Assembly: GCA_910578035.1 (NCBI GenBank)
Contig: CAJTOB010000012.1
Coordinates: forward strand, 1-60,696
Reading direction: 5' to 3'
DNA length: 60,696 nucleotides
Source of the DNA: an uncultured Muribaculaceae bacterium
GTDB taxonomy: Bacteria; Bacteroidota; Bacteroidia; Bacteroidales; Muribaculaceae
The position numbers were made by a program, and so were the translations under genes. Numbering within the stretch: the first letter of the stretch is position 1; the number at the start of each line of letters is the position of its first letter. The notes under the pieces are model-generated. The model did not search any database. It was not told the DNA's origin and worked only from the letters and a program-made list of their open reading frames with translations. Below, piece after piece: positions 26,081-34,488 of this stretch.

Positions 26081-27187
26081 ATGCGCTATATAACGATTGC
26101 CATACACACATATGAAAAAGCTCTGTCGCTTCGGTCTCTGCTTGAAAACGAAGGTATCACAGTCGAGTTGCATAATGTGAATCTCGAAGTTCCAGGATTT
26201 TCATCTGGAGTCCGTGTGAGAATTCCGGAAGAAGATTTGCCGCTGGCATTGCGCATCATAGAGAATCAAGAACTTTTTGCCCAGCCGGGAAGTCAGACCC
26301 CGATAGAACATAAAATACTGGTTCCTGTAGACTTTAGTGAAAACTCATTTAAGGCAGCTGTGGTAGCTGCGAATCTTGGAGCCAACCGAGGCGAATCTCT
26401 GCAGTTTCTTTACAGCTACATCGACCCTTATATAGCCGGCAATATCCAGCTCACTAATTCATTGAGCTATGATGTCGGAGAGCCCGGGGCCCGGCAAGCT
26501 CTCGGAGATAATGCGGTCCGGCTGATGACAAATTTCTGCGACCGCTTCAAGTCTGCAATGAAGCGTGGCGATGTGCCGGTTGTAAAATATGGCAGCCATG
26601 TGTGCGAAGGCGTGCCGGAAGATTCCATTATTGATTTTGCCAAAAGGAAGCTACCGGGTCTTATTGTAATGGGTACCAGAGGCTCTTCAAAAAAAGAACG
26701 CGACATGATAGGCAGTGTTACTGCCGAAGTGCTCGATGAAGGTCGTTTCACTGTCTTGACAGTGCCTGAACCATTTGACCTTGAAAAAACGCTGCGCCCT
26801 ACAAATATTTTATTTTTCAGCAATATCGATCAGGACGATATCCTTGCCATGGATACCCTTTATCGTCTGTTCGGCTCCTGGCAGGCAAATGTCACCATAG
26901 TGCATATGCCAGGGCGAAAGCGATATTCGCATCTTTCAGCAAGCAAGGCGCTTGGCCGTCTTAGCGATTATTGCCGTGATAATTTTAAAAGGTATCACTT
27001 CGTCACCATTCCCCTTCAAGAAAACAACTACGATTCCGAATTTGACAATTTGAATGAAAAGTATGATTTCGACCTTATTGTGATACCGAATCACCGCCGC
27101 AATGCTTTCAGTCGTCTGTTCAATCCAGGTCTTGCTCATAAACTTCTTATGCATACAGATATTCCGATGCTTGTAATTCCTGTGTGA
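26081..27187 (+). CDS. Tandem universal stress protein with an N-terminal signal-transducing domain
   Basis: 368 residues. Residues 1-70 look like the DUF2007-type putative signal-transducing domain (YEKALSLRSLLENEGITVELH, EEDLPLALRIIENQE). Residues about 75-228 form a Usp domain with the ATP-binding motif G198-2x-G201-9x-G211-Ser212 (GTRGSSKKERDMIGS). Residues about 240-368 form a second Usp-like domain that lacks this loop (YDFDLIVIPNHRRNAFSRL). An ATP-binding and a non-binding half in one chain suggest an intramolecular dimer. Cytoplasmic. No promoter is seen, and expression may continue through the hairpin from the HTH gene. Confidence 0.85.
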   Translation: MRYITIAIHTYEKALSLRSLLENEGITVELHNVNLEVPGFSSGVRVRIPEEDLPLALRIIENQELFAQPGSQTPIEHKILVPVDFSENSFKAAVVAANLGANRGESLQFLYSYIDPYIAGNIQLTNSLSYDVGEPGARQALGDNAVRLMTNFCDRFKSAMKRGDVPVVKYGSHVCEGVPEDSIIDFAKRKLPGLIVMGTRGSSKKERDMIGSVTAEVLDEGRFTVLTVPEPFDLEKTLRPTNILFFSNIDQDDILAMDTLYRLFGSWQANVTIVHMPGRKRYSHLSASKALGRLSDYCRDNFKRYHFVTIPLQENNYDSEFDNLNEKYDFDLIVIPNHRRNAFSRLFNPGLAHKLLMHTDIPMLVIPV

Positions 27188-27193
27188 CAAACA

Positions 27194-27224
27194 TAGGCCA
27201 TATGCTCTATTTTTGCTAACTTTG
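27194..27224 (+). promoter_or_regulatory. Promoter of rlmD
   Basis: TAGG at 27194-27197, 19 bases, TAACTTTG at 27217-27224. The -7 element is exact and the -33 element is poor. It leaves a leader of under 20 bases before the GTG at 27249. Confidence 0.55.
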
Positions 27225-27248
27225 TATGTTAAATCAAAAATATAGCAA

Positions 27249-28691
27249 GTGTCAAGAAAAAGAAAGCCGCTTCCAGTAATTGAGGGCTTGGAAATAAACG
27301 CCCTTGCAGCCGAAGGCAATGCTATCGGCCGTCATGGCGATATGGTTGTGTTTGTGCCCTTCGGCGCCCCTGGCGACATAGTAAATGTCAAACTCGAAAA
27401 GAAAAAGAAGAGCTATGCCAATGGCCGAATAGTATCTTTCCTCCATAAAAGTGATTGTAGAGTAGAGCCCCGCTGCGAACATTTTACCATCTGTGGTGGC
27501 TGCCGATGGCAGCACCTCCCATATGAAGTGCAGCTCCAAAGCAAGCGCCAGCAAGTTGTCGATGCGTTGGAGCGCATAGCCAAAGTAGACTTGCCCGAGA
27601 TTGCTCCGACTTTAGGCAGCTCTAATATATGGGAATACCGCAACAAAATGGAATATACCTTCTCAAACCGGTGCTGGCTGACTTTCGAACAGCTTGAGAG
27701 CGGAGAAGAGTTCCCGGATCGCGATGCAGCCGGCTTCCACATTCCCGGAGCTTTCGATAAAGTTCTTGACATAACCAAATGTCATCTTCAGGATAATCTT
27801 GGCAATAGAATACGCCTATTCATCAAAAAATACGGCAAAGAACATAACCTCAGTTTTTACGACCTTAAAGCGCAGAGCGGATTCCTTCGCACTCTGATGA
27901 TTCGCATAGCGTCTACCGGCGAAGTAATGGTCGTTATGGCTGTCGGAGAGGACCGTCCTGATGAAATCGAGGGTCTGATGCATGCTGTTGCCAATGAGTT
28001 TCCAGAGATTAGTTCGCTCATGTATGCCGTCAATACAAAGGTAAACGACACATTAGGCGACATAGACATAATTGCATATAAAGGCAAGCCATATATCGAG
28101 GAAGAGATGGAAGGGTTGAAATTCCGTGTAGGTCCGAAGTCTTTCTATCAAACAAACTCGCTGCAGGCATATGAACTCTATAAGGTAGCAAGAAATTTCG
28201 CACAGCTTTCAGGCGAGGAACTGGTTTACGACCTTTACACAGGAACCGGTACAATCGCAAACTTCGTAAGCAAGCAGGCGCGCAAGGTTATAGGCATCGA
28301 ATATGTGGAAGACGCCGTAGCCGATGCCCGAATAAATGCCTCAGTAAATGGAATCGACAATGTCGAATTTTTTGCAGGGGATATGAAAGATGTGTTAAAC
28401 GATGATTTTATAGCACACCACGGGCGTCCTGACGTGATGATTGTTGACCCGCCCCGTGCCGGAATGCACACCGATGTAGTAGAGACAATCTTGCGTGCAG
28501 AGCCTAAAGCCATCGTGTATGTGAGCTGCAATCCTGCGACTCAAGCACGAGATTTAGCACTGCTTGATTGCAAGTATGGTGTCGAGGCCGTACAGCCGGT
28601 TGACATGTTCCCACACACACATCATGTTGAGAACGTAATTCGACTTGTACGTCGCGACAAAGTTCAGAGTGAGGCAAGTGAAGAATTATAG
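27249..28691 (+). CDS. rlmD: 23S rRNA (uracil-C5)-methyltransferase RlmD
   Basis: This SAM-dependent enzyme methylates C5 of a uracil in 23S rRNA (position 1939 in E. coli). It has 480 residues. The N-terminal TRAM RNA-binding domain spans about 8-66. The [4Fe-4S] ligands are Cys76-x5-Cys82-x2-Cys85 plus Cys178. The Rossmann methyltransferase domain has DLYTGTG at 328-334, the DPPR motif at 400-403 and the catalytic Cys427 in SCNP. Because homologues RlmC and RlmD are hard to separate by eye, the exact target is less sure than the activity. It starts with GTG. The last 28 bases overlap the convergent CYTH gene. Confidence 0.9.
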   Translation: MSRKRKPLPVIEGLEINALAAEGNAIGRHGDMVVFVPFGAPGDIVNVKLEKKKKSYANGRIVSFLHKSDCRVEPRCEHFTICGGCRWQHLPYEVQLQSKRQQVVDALERIAKVDLPEIAPTLGSSNIWEYRNKMEYTFSNRCWLTFEQLESGEEFPDRDAAGFHIPGAFDKVLDITKCHLQDNLGNRIRLFIKKYGKEHNLSFYDLKAQSGFLRTLMIRIASTGEVMVVMAVGEDRPDEIEGLMHAVANEFPEISSLMYAVNTKVNDTLGDIDIIAYKGKPYIEEEMEGLKFRVGPKSFYQTNSLQAYELYKVARNFAQLSGEELVYDLYTGTGTIANFVSKQARKVIGIEYVEDAVADARINASVNGIDNVEFFAGDMKDVLNDDFIAHHGRPDVMIVDPPRAGMHTDVVETILRAEPKAIVYVSCNPATQARDLALLDCKYGVEAVQPVDMFPHTHHVENVIRLVRRDKVQSEASEEL

Positions 28692-29119
28692 TAACGGGGA
28701 TTGCCTGTCACGTCTTCGCCAATGAAGTCGGGAAGCGCTACTTCGAAGTCTTCATCAGGCAACTCAATTTCAGCAATAACAAGACCGTCGAGAGACCCGT
28801 GAAATTCGTCGATTTCCCATTTGAGATTGTGCGGAGCTTCGACGATATAGCGGGTTTTCTCTATAAGGCGGCTCTTACAGCACGAACGTAGCATCTCCTT
28901 GGCCTCTTCTACAGGCACAGGATATTCCCATTCATTTCTCACAGCCCCTATATTGCGGCTTTTAACTGTGATGAAAGCTTTGTCTCCAACTATTCTGATT
29001 CTGACAGTAGCATCGGGGTCGAGCGAAAGGTAACCCTGCATCATATCTTTTTTTTGTATTGCCTGATGCCGATATGACGAACCACGGACAAGATATTTAC
29101 GTTCTATTTCTTTTGACAT
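28664..29119 (-). CDS. CYTH-domain (triphosphate tunnel) protein
   Basis: 151 residues, the whole length being one CYTH domain. It opens with the hallmark ExExK (MSKEIERKYLV; Glu4, Glu6, Lys8) and then shows alternating charged strands that line the tunnel (VRIRIVGDKAFITVKS, WEYPVP, KWEIDEFHG, LVIAEIELP). Members hydrolyse inorganic triphosphate or nucleotide triphosphates; the bacterial substrate here cannot be read. It converges with rlmD (28-base overlap of coding ends). Its ATG lies 2 bases from the start of the divergent DUF5686 gene. Confidence 0.92.
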   Translation of the reverse strand: MSKEIERKYLVRGSSYRHQAIQKKDMMQGYLSLDPDATVRIRIVGDKAFITVKSRNIGAVRNEWEYPVPVEEAKEMLRSCCKSRLIEKTRYIVEAPHNLKWEIDEFHGSLDGLVIAEIELPDEDFEVALPDFIGEDVTGNPRYYNSSLASL

Positions 29120-29121
29120 AA

Positions 29122-31689
29122 GTGTTACGTTTTTGCAAAAATACAGAATTATTCCTTTTTGTCAAAGGGTGTGTTGCGGGCATATTGCTTGCGGCAAGCA
29201 GTATGTATGCAAGCGCCGGCGACAGAGTTGCCATAAAAGGAATAGTGCGCGATTCCCTCACAACCGAAGGTTTGCCATATGCATCAATTACTATTGATGG
29301 AACACAAAAGGGCACTGTTGCTGATGAAAGAGGCATTTTTGAACTTGTCGTAGCTCCTGAAAACAGATACATTACAGCTGCTTATCAGGGTTATGGAAGT
29401 AAAAAAATCTTTTTGAAGCAGAGCAGTCTCAATCTATATGATATTTACCTTGCTCCGCAGCATGAGGAGCTCAAAGAAGTAGTGGTAAAGCGGGGCAAAT
29501 ATAGCAAACGCAATAATCCTGCCGTAGAGTTTGCCGAGCGGCTGCGGAAAAGTTCGCCTCTAACCAATCCGCGTCGCAATGACTATTATAGTTATGACGC
29601 ATATAGATGCACGTCGGTCGGAATCGGAGATTTCAACACAGACAGCACCTCGGCTCTGATAAGACGGTTCCCATTTCTTGCCGAACATACCGATACATCT
29701 GAAATAAACGGCGAGCCGGTACTAAATCTGTCGATTGAAGAAAAAGCCACAAGCACCATCTATCGCAAGACGCCGGAGAGCCTGAAAGAGATTGTGAAAG
29801 GGCGCCGGAGCAGAGGTGTCGATGAAATGATGGATACACGCAATCTGCAGACCGTACTCGACGATATGCTCCGCGAAGTAGATCTGTATCAGAGAGATGT
29901 AAAACTCCTGAAGAATTCGTTTGTAAGTCCGCTATCGCCTATTGCGCCTGATTTTTACCGTTTCTATCTTGTCGATACAACAAAAATAGACGGCGTCGAT
30001 TGCACAGTTCTTGCGTTTTATCCTCGTAATAAATCTTCCAACGGATTCAGCGGGCACGTTTTTGTCGAGTCAGGAGACAGTACTATGTTTATCCATAGAA
30101 TTGAAATGCATGTTGCCGATGAAATCAATCTAAACTTTATCCGTTCGATGATTTTATCGCAGAATTATGTGCGTGGCTCCGATGGCAGCCGATGGAAAGA
30201 GAGCGACAATATTGTGCTTGATGCATCGCTGGTGCCTGGAACACCACCTCTATACATTTCGCGTAAAATCAGGTATCAGAATCACAGCTATGACATGCCG
30301 TCTGACAGCGCCTCTTTTGAAATCCTTGGAGAGACCATTGAACTGCCCGACGCCTTGAACCGTAACGACGAATTCTGGGCTAATGCGGCGTCGTTGCCTG
30401 CCGGACACGCTGATAATCAGATTGACAATTTATCTGACAAACTCAGAAATGTGCCGTTGTTTTACTGGGGTGAAAAAATTCTGCGCATTCTGTTTACCGG
30501 CTATATATCTACCGGCAAAAACAGCAAATTCGATTTTGGCCCTGTCAACACTCTTGCAAGTTATAATTCGCTTGAAGGCCTTAGACTCCGCGCCGGAGGT
30601 ATTACGACGGCAAATCTGAGCCGACATTGGTTTGGCCGTGGTTATGTGGCATATGGGTTCCGAGACCACAGATGGAAATATTCTGCAGAAGCTGAATATT
30701 CGTTCAATGAGAAAAAATACCATTCCCGCGAATTTCCCATTCATTCACTGCGGTTCACGCACAGCTACGATGTAGACCATCTTGGCTCGCACTATCTGTT
30801 TACTAATTCCGATAACTTTGTGCTCTCTCTCAGGCGTATGCCCAATCATAATGACGTCTATAAGCGGCGGTCGGCTATTGAATATACTCTTGAGCTCGGA
30901 AATAATCTTTCTTTTGGTGTCACAATGGAAAATGTACGGCTCGAAACATCGAGATATGTAGATTTCACCGAGTTCTCCGGGCGCACGCTCAGTCATTATA
31001 CAGAAAACATACTTGGAGTCAGACTGCGTTATGCCCCTGGCGAAAAATTTATGCAGACCAAATCATATAGAATTCCTGTAAATGAAGATGCCCCTACATT
31101 TGTCATTGAGCATAAATTTGCACCTAAAGGATTCCTCGGATCGAAATATGCCATAAATAAAACAGAAATCAACTTTGGCAAAAGGTTCTGGATGTCTTTC
31201 CTCGGGTCAATTGATATAATGGTTGGCGGAGGTCATGTGTGGAGCAGTGCGCCGTTCCCCGAACTTCTTATTCCTAACGCCAACATTTCGTACACGATAC
31301 AACCTCAGAGTTTTGCCTTGATGAACCTGATGGAATTTGTCAACTCAAGCTACGTTTCTTGGGATATATGTTATCAGGCAAGGGGCGCTTTATTCAATCT
31401 CATACCGGGCTTCAAAAAACTCGGATTGAGAGAAGTCGTCGGTTTTCGCGGTCTTTACGGACATCTGGCGGAACGCAGTATTCCGTCAGCAGAGCGGCCG
31501 ACTCTTCTCAAATTCCCTGAAGATGCTGGATATGGCATGCACGACGGGCCTTATATGGAATTATCCGTAGGTCTTGACAATATATTGCGTTTTTTACGTT
31601 TAGACTACGTGTGGCGTCTGTCTTACCGGCATACACCATATAAAACAGATTGCAGCGGTCTGAGAGTTGCCTTGCATTTTACATTTTAA
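29122..31689 (+). CDS. DUF5686 outer-membrane protein with carboxypeptidase-like regulatory domain
   Basis: 855 residues. A signal peptide is predicted from the GTG at 29122 (hydrophobic core around CVAGILLAASSMYASA). Residues about 38-112 form a CarboxypepD_reg-like beta sandwich (VAIKGIVRDSLTTEGLPYAS, KGTVADERGIFELVV). The rest is DUF5686, ending with many outer-membrane beta strands and a terminal aromatic (VALHFTF). In Bacteroidetes such proteins are surface barrels of unknown function. The start is uncertain: TAA directly precedes the GTG, and ATG at 29203 would lose the signal peptide. It is not a full TonB receptor; no plug domain was seen. Confidence 0.83.
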   Translation: MLRFCKNTELFLFVKGCVAGILLAASSMYASAGDRVAIKGIVRDSLTTEGLPYASITIDGTQKGTVADERGIFELVVAPENRYITAAYQGYGSKKIFLKQSSLNLYDIYLAPQHEELKEVVVKRGKYSKRNNPAVEFAERLRKSSPLTNPRRNDYYSYDAYRCTSVGIGDFNTDSTSALIRRFPFLAEHTDTSEINGEPVLNLSIEEKATSTIYRKTPESLKEIVKGRRSRGVDEMMDTRNLQTVLDDMLREVDLYQRDVKLLKNSFVSPLSPIAPDFYRFYLVDTTKIDGVDCTVLAFYPRNKSSNGFSGHVFVESGDSTMFIHRIEMHVADEINLNFIRSMILSQNYVRGSDGSRWKESDNIVLDASLVPGTPPLYISRKIRYQNHSYDMPSDSASFEILGETIELPDALNRNDEFWANAASLPAGHADNQIDNLSDKLRNVPLFYWGEKILRILFTGYISTGKNSKFDFGPVNTLASYNSLEGLRLRAGGITTANLSRHWFGRGYVAYGFRDHRWKYSAEAEYSFNEKKYHSREFPIHSLRFTHSYDVDHLGSHYLFTNSDNFVLSLRRMPNHNDVYKRRSAIEYTLELGNNLSFGVTMENVRLETSRYVDFTEFSGRTLSHYTENILGVRLRYAPGEKFMQTKSYRIPVNEDAPTFVIEHKFAPKGFLGSKYAINKTEINFGKRFWMSFLGSIDIMVGGGHVWSSAPFPELLIPNANISYTIQPQSFALMNLMEFVNSSYVSWDICYQARGALFNLIPGFKKLGLREVVGFRGLYGHLAERSIPSAERPTLLKFPEDAGYGMHDGPYMELSVGLDNILRFLRLDYVWRLSYRHTPYKTDCSGLRVALHFTF
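29136..29166 (-). promoter_or_regulatory. Promoter of the CYTH gene
   Basis: On the minus strand TTTG (29166-29163), 19 bases, TATTTTTG (29143-29136), a perfect match. It lies entirely within the first codons of the divergent gene, and leaves a leader of about 10 bases before the ATG at 29119. Confidence 0.65.
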
Positions 31690-31702
31690 TCTGCTACTTT
31701 TG
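31671..31702 (+). promoter_or_regulatory. Promoter of the MBOAT gene
   Basis: CTTG at 31671-31674, 20 bases, TACTTTTG at 31695-31702. The ATG at 31711 is only 8 bases past the -7 element, so the mRNA would be nearly leaderless. Confidence 0.5.
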
Positions 31703-31710
31703 CCCGCATT

Positions 31711-33189
31711 ATGAACGAAATATCAGATCGTATTTTAAATTTACTCGCATATGACTCTGCGAGTCCACTTCTGTTCAACACGGGGCTGTTTCTTGTGTTG
31801 TTCATTATTTTTCTATTGATATATAATAGCCTTCATCGTTTCCCTCGTGTCAAGATGATTGCCGCTATACTTTTTTCTGTATATTTCTATTATAAATCAA
31901 GTGCCGAGTGTGTTTTCATACTGCTTGGAATATGTGTGTCCGATTTTCTTCTCGGCCTTATTCTTGAGAAACTCAAAAATGATAGCGCCCGCAGATTGAT
32001 TGTGGCCATAAATGTAGTCATCAACGTAGGAATGCTCATCTGGTTCAAGTATTTCAATATGCTTGCAGATGCTTTTGCTTCTATTATTTCTGTAGATTTC
32101 GATCCCCTTGAAATAATCTTGCCTGCCGGCATTTCGTTTTTCACATTCCGCTCGATAAGTTATATTGTCGACATATATCGTGGAGAGCTTAAAGCATGCC
32201 GCAGTTTTCTTGACTATACATTCTTCTTGACCTTTTTTCCCCCTTTGCTGGCCGGCCCTGTAGTACGGGCAAAAGATATGCTTCCCCAGATTGCGGCTCG
32301 CCCGAGAGCTTCAAAGGAAATGTGTTCGGAAGGGCTTTTCCTCATAATGACAGGTCTTGTCAAGAAAGTCGTCATAGCCGATTATATAAGCGGGAATTTT
32401 GTAGACCGTATATTTGACAACCCCGCGCTATATTCGGGTTTTGAAAACCTCATGGGCTGTGTCGGATTCACAATTCAGTTGTATTGCGATTTTTCAGGTT
32501 ATTCTGATATGGCAATCGGACTGGCACTGCTACTTGGCTATCGCTTTAAAGACAATTTCAACGCACCTTTTAAGGCTCAGAGCCCTACGGAATTCTGGCA
32601 TAGATGGCATATCTCATTGTCAACATGGCTTCGCGATTATCTTTATATACCTCTCGGAGGAAACCGCAAGGGCAAATCACGCGCATATCTCAACCAATTT
32701 TTGACAATGGTAATAGGCGGCCTATGGCATGGTGCATCATGGATGTATCTCATATGGGGAGCATACCATGGAGCACTGCTTGCGATACATAAGAGTTTGC
32801 GTAAAATCTGGAAATTGCCGGATTGGCTCATCGGGCACCCTGAAGTCCGGCTTGCCAATATGATAATCACATTCAGCCTGGTGGTTGTCGGATTTACCTT
32901 TTTCCGCGCACCTTCGCTTGAAACAGTGGGCGAGATTTTCACGCAGATTCTCACCAATTTCCATTGTGATGTAGCCATGCAATTCATAGAAGGGTACTTA
33001 CTCATTGTATTGGCAATGGTATTAGGACTTGCAGCTCATCTTTCGCCGAAAACATGGAGCGACGGAGCTGCGAGATTGTATGTCGGCCTTTCAGCGACAT
33101 GGCAGGCGGTGCTTCTTGCGACAGTTCTGTTTCTGGTAGTGCAGACTCGGCAGAGCGACCTCGTTCCGTTTATATATCTGCAATACTGA
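31711..33189 (+). CDS. MBOAT-family O-acyltransferase (AlgI/DltB-like)
   Basis: 492 residues with about 10 membrane helices. The MBOAT signature EFWHRWHISLSTWLRDYLYI (about 297-316) and PLGGNRKGKSR come before the catalytic His340 in GLWHGASWMYLIWG. Such enzymes move acyl groups across the inner membrane to acetylate glycans or teichoic-like polymers. AlgI-type proteins normally work with a periplasmic SGNH/AlgX-type transferase; none is adjacent here. The neighbours are DUF5686 (upstream) and a choloylglycine-hydrolase-family enzyme (downstream), which gives no substrate hint. Confidence 0.92.
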   Translation: MNEISDRILNLLAYDSASPLLFNTGLFLVLFIIFLLIYNSLHRFPRVKMIAAILFSVYFYYKSSAECVFILLGICVSDFLLGLILEKLKNDSARRLIVAINVVINVGMLIWFKYFNMLADAFASIISVDFDPLEIILPAGISFFTFRSISYIVDIYRGELKACRSFLDYTFFLTFFPPLLAGPVVRAKDMLPQIAARPRASKEMCSEGLFLIMTGLVKKVVIADYISGNFVDRIFDNPALYSGFENLMGCVGFTIQLYCDFSGYSDMAIGLALLLGYRFKDNFNAPFKAQSPTEFWHRWHISLSTWLRDYLYIPLGGNRKGKSRAYLNQFLTMVIGGLWHGASWMYLIWGAYHGALLAIHKSLRKIWKLPDWLIGHPEVRLANMIITFSLVVVGFTFFRAPSLETVGEIFTQILTNFHCDVAMQFIEGYLLIVLAMVLGLAAHLSPKTWSDGAARLYVGLSATWQAVLLATVLFLVVQTRQSDLVPFIYLQY

Positions 33190-33243
33190 ACCTTGATTTG
33201 CTGCGGGTTGTTATAAACCTATAACAAATTAAACTCGCAGACA

Positions 33244-34281
33244 ATGAAAAATCTGAAATTCATCCTTTCGGCACTGCTGCTGATGGCGGCTGGAGTTATT
33301 ACTTATGCTTGCTCTCGAGTGGTGTATCTTGGAGATGACGGCACTGTTCTGGCCGGTCGTACTCTGGATTGGCGCACTCCTATTCCTACAAATCTCTATG
33401 TATATCCTGCCGGCATTTCCAAAGCCAGCATGCCCTCCGGCCCTCGGCTTCAATGGGTTTCCAAATACGGCTCCGTCCTCGCCGTGGGCTATGACGGAGG
33501 TGTTACAGAAGGCATGAATGTAAAGGGGCTACAGATGGCCGGACTTTTCTGCAAGACTGCGGCTTATCACGAAGCCGACGGCAGCGATGGCACCGCCGTG
33601 ATGAGTCTGTCTGTGATGGTAAGCTACTTTCTTGATAATTTTGCAACCGTCGACGAAGTAGAGCAGTGGCTTAACGCCAACGATTTCGGCATCAGTGGCA
33701 AGACTTTCGATGGCGGTACAGTATCGCTTCTGCATTGGGCGCTTACAGACAAAAGCGGCACTACTCTTATCATGGAGTATGTAGACGGCAAACTGAATCT
33801 TTACAAGGGCCGGGAACTTCAGGTGCTTACAAATGACCCTCCCTATCCGGAAATGCAGGCTATCAATAAATTCTGGGAAGGTGTCGGTGGTGTCAATATG
33901 CTCCCCGGCGGTGTAAAAAGTCCGGATCGTTTTGTGCGTGCCGATTTCTTTATCCATCACGTGCCGACCAATGTTGATTATAATTCAGCCTGGGGAAGCC
34001 TTTCGAGCATCATGGGCGCTGTAAGTGTTCCTTACGGGTATGAGATTGTAGGAGAACCGAATGTATCATCAACTCAATGGCGCAGTATCGCTGATATTAC
34101 AGGTGGGAAATATTATCTCAAATTCACCGACTCATACGGCGATATCTGGATTGATCTTGGCCGTCTCTCCCTGACCCCCGGCTCTCCGATTCTTAAGCTT
34201 GACACAAGTGATCATATTGAGCTCTACGGTTGTGCCAACAAATATCTTAAAAAGTCTGACGGATTTACTCCTATGTGGTAA
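33244..34281 (+). CDS. Choloylglycine hydrolase / penicillin V acylase family enzyme
   Basis: 345 residues of the linear amide C-N hydrolase (Ntn) family. A signal peptide (MKNLKFILSALLLMAAGVIT plus YA) is followed by Cys23, which becomes the N-terminal nucleophile after cleavage. Other active-site residues fit: Arg39 and Asp42 (GRTLDW), Asn197 (LTNDPPY) and Arg229/Arg232 (RFVRADFF). Substrates could be conjugated bile salts, penicillin V or N-acyl-homoserine lactones; the sequence alone does not decide. Export to the periplasm is expected. A gut commensal context makes a bile salt hydrolase plausible. It is followed at once by a strong terminator. Confidence 0.9.
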   Translation: MKNLKFILSALLLMAAGVITYACSRVVYLGDDGTVLAGRTLDWRTPIPTNLYVYPAGISKASMPSGPRLQWVSKYGSVLAVGYDGGVTEGMNVKGLQMAGLFCKTAAYHEADGSDGTAVMSLSVMVSYFLDNFATVDEVEQWLNANDFGISGKTFDGGTVSLLHWALTDKSGTTLIMEYVDGKLNLYKGRELQVLTNDPPYPEMQAINKFWEGVGGVNMLPGGVKSPDRFVRADFFIHHVPTNVDYNSAWGSLSSIMGAVSVPYGYEIVGEPNVSSTQWRSIADITGGKYYLKFTDSYGDIWIDLGRLSLTPGSPILKLDTSDHIELYGCANKYLKKSDGFTPMW

Positions 34282-34286
34282 TAATC

Positions 34287-34327
34287 TCAGCGGTATCGAA
34301 AAAAATTCGGTACCGCTGAACTTTTTT
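34287..34327 (+). terminator. Intrinsic terminator after the choloylglycine hydrolase gene
   Basis: TCAGCGGTATCGAA (34287-34300) pairs with TTCGGTACCGCTGA (34306-34319) with one mismatch, followed by a T run (34322-34327). Confidence 0.9.
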
Positions 34328-34404
34328 ACCTACGACGATGTTTTACTTACACAAAGCGAAAATTACTTTTTCCATTGCAAGAAATGTGATAATGATTGGT
34401 TTAT

Positions 34405-34458
34405 CTATATCGGCGGCACCGTGAGGCGTCGCCGATGTAGTTTTTGTAGTTTTTTTTC
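34405..34458 (+). terminator. Second hairpin with T tracts before dnaG
   Basis: An 11-bp stem, 34405-34415 with 34430-34440 (core ATCGGCG / CGCCGAT), is followed by T-rich tracts at 34441-34458. It lies 78 bases after the previous terminator with no gene in between. It could be a backup terminator or the 3' end of a small RNA. Confidence 0.75.
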
Positions 34459-34460
34459 GC

Positions 34461-34468
34461 TAATTTTG
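34461..34468 (+). promoter_or_regulatory. -7 element of the dnaG promoter
   Basis: TAATTTTG is an exact -7 match, but no good -33 was found at the proper distance. It places the transcript start near 34474 and so excludes the GTG at 34468 as start codon. Confidence 0.4.
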
Positions 34469-34488
34469 TGATAGAAAATTCAGATTAC

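Noticed and set aside
34199..34471. 90-codon frame between the choloylglycine hydrolase and dnaG
   Set aside because: It runs through a terminator and the end of the hydrolase gene in another frame.
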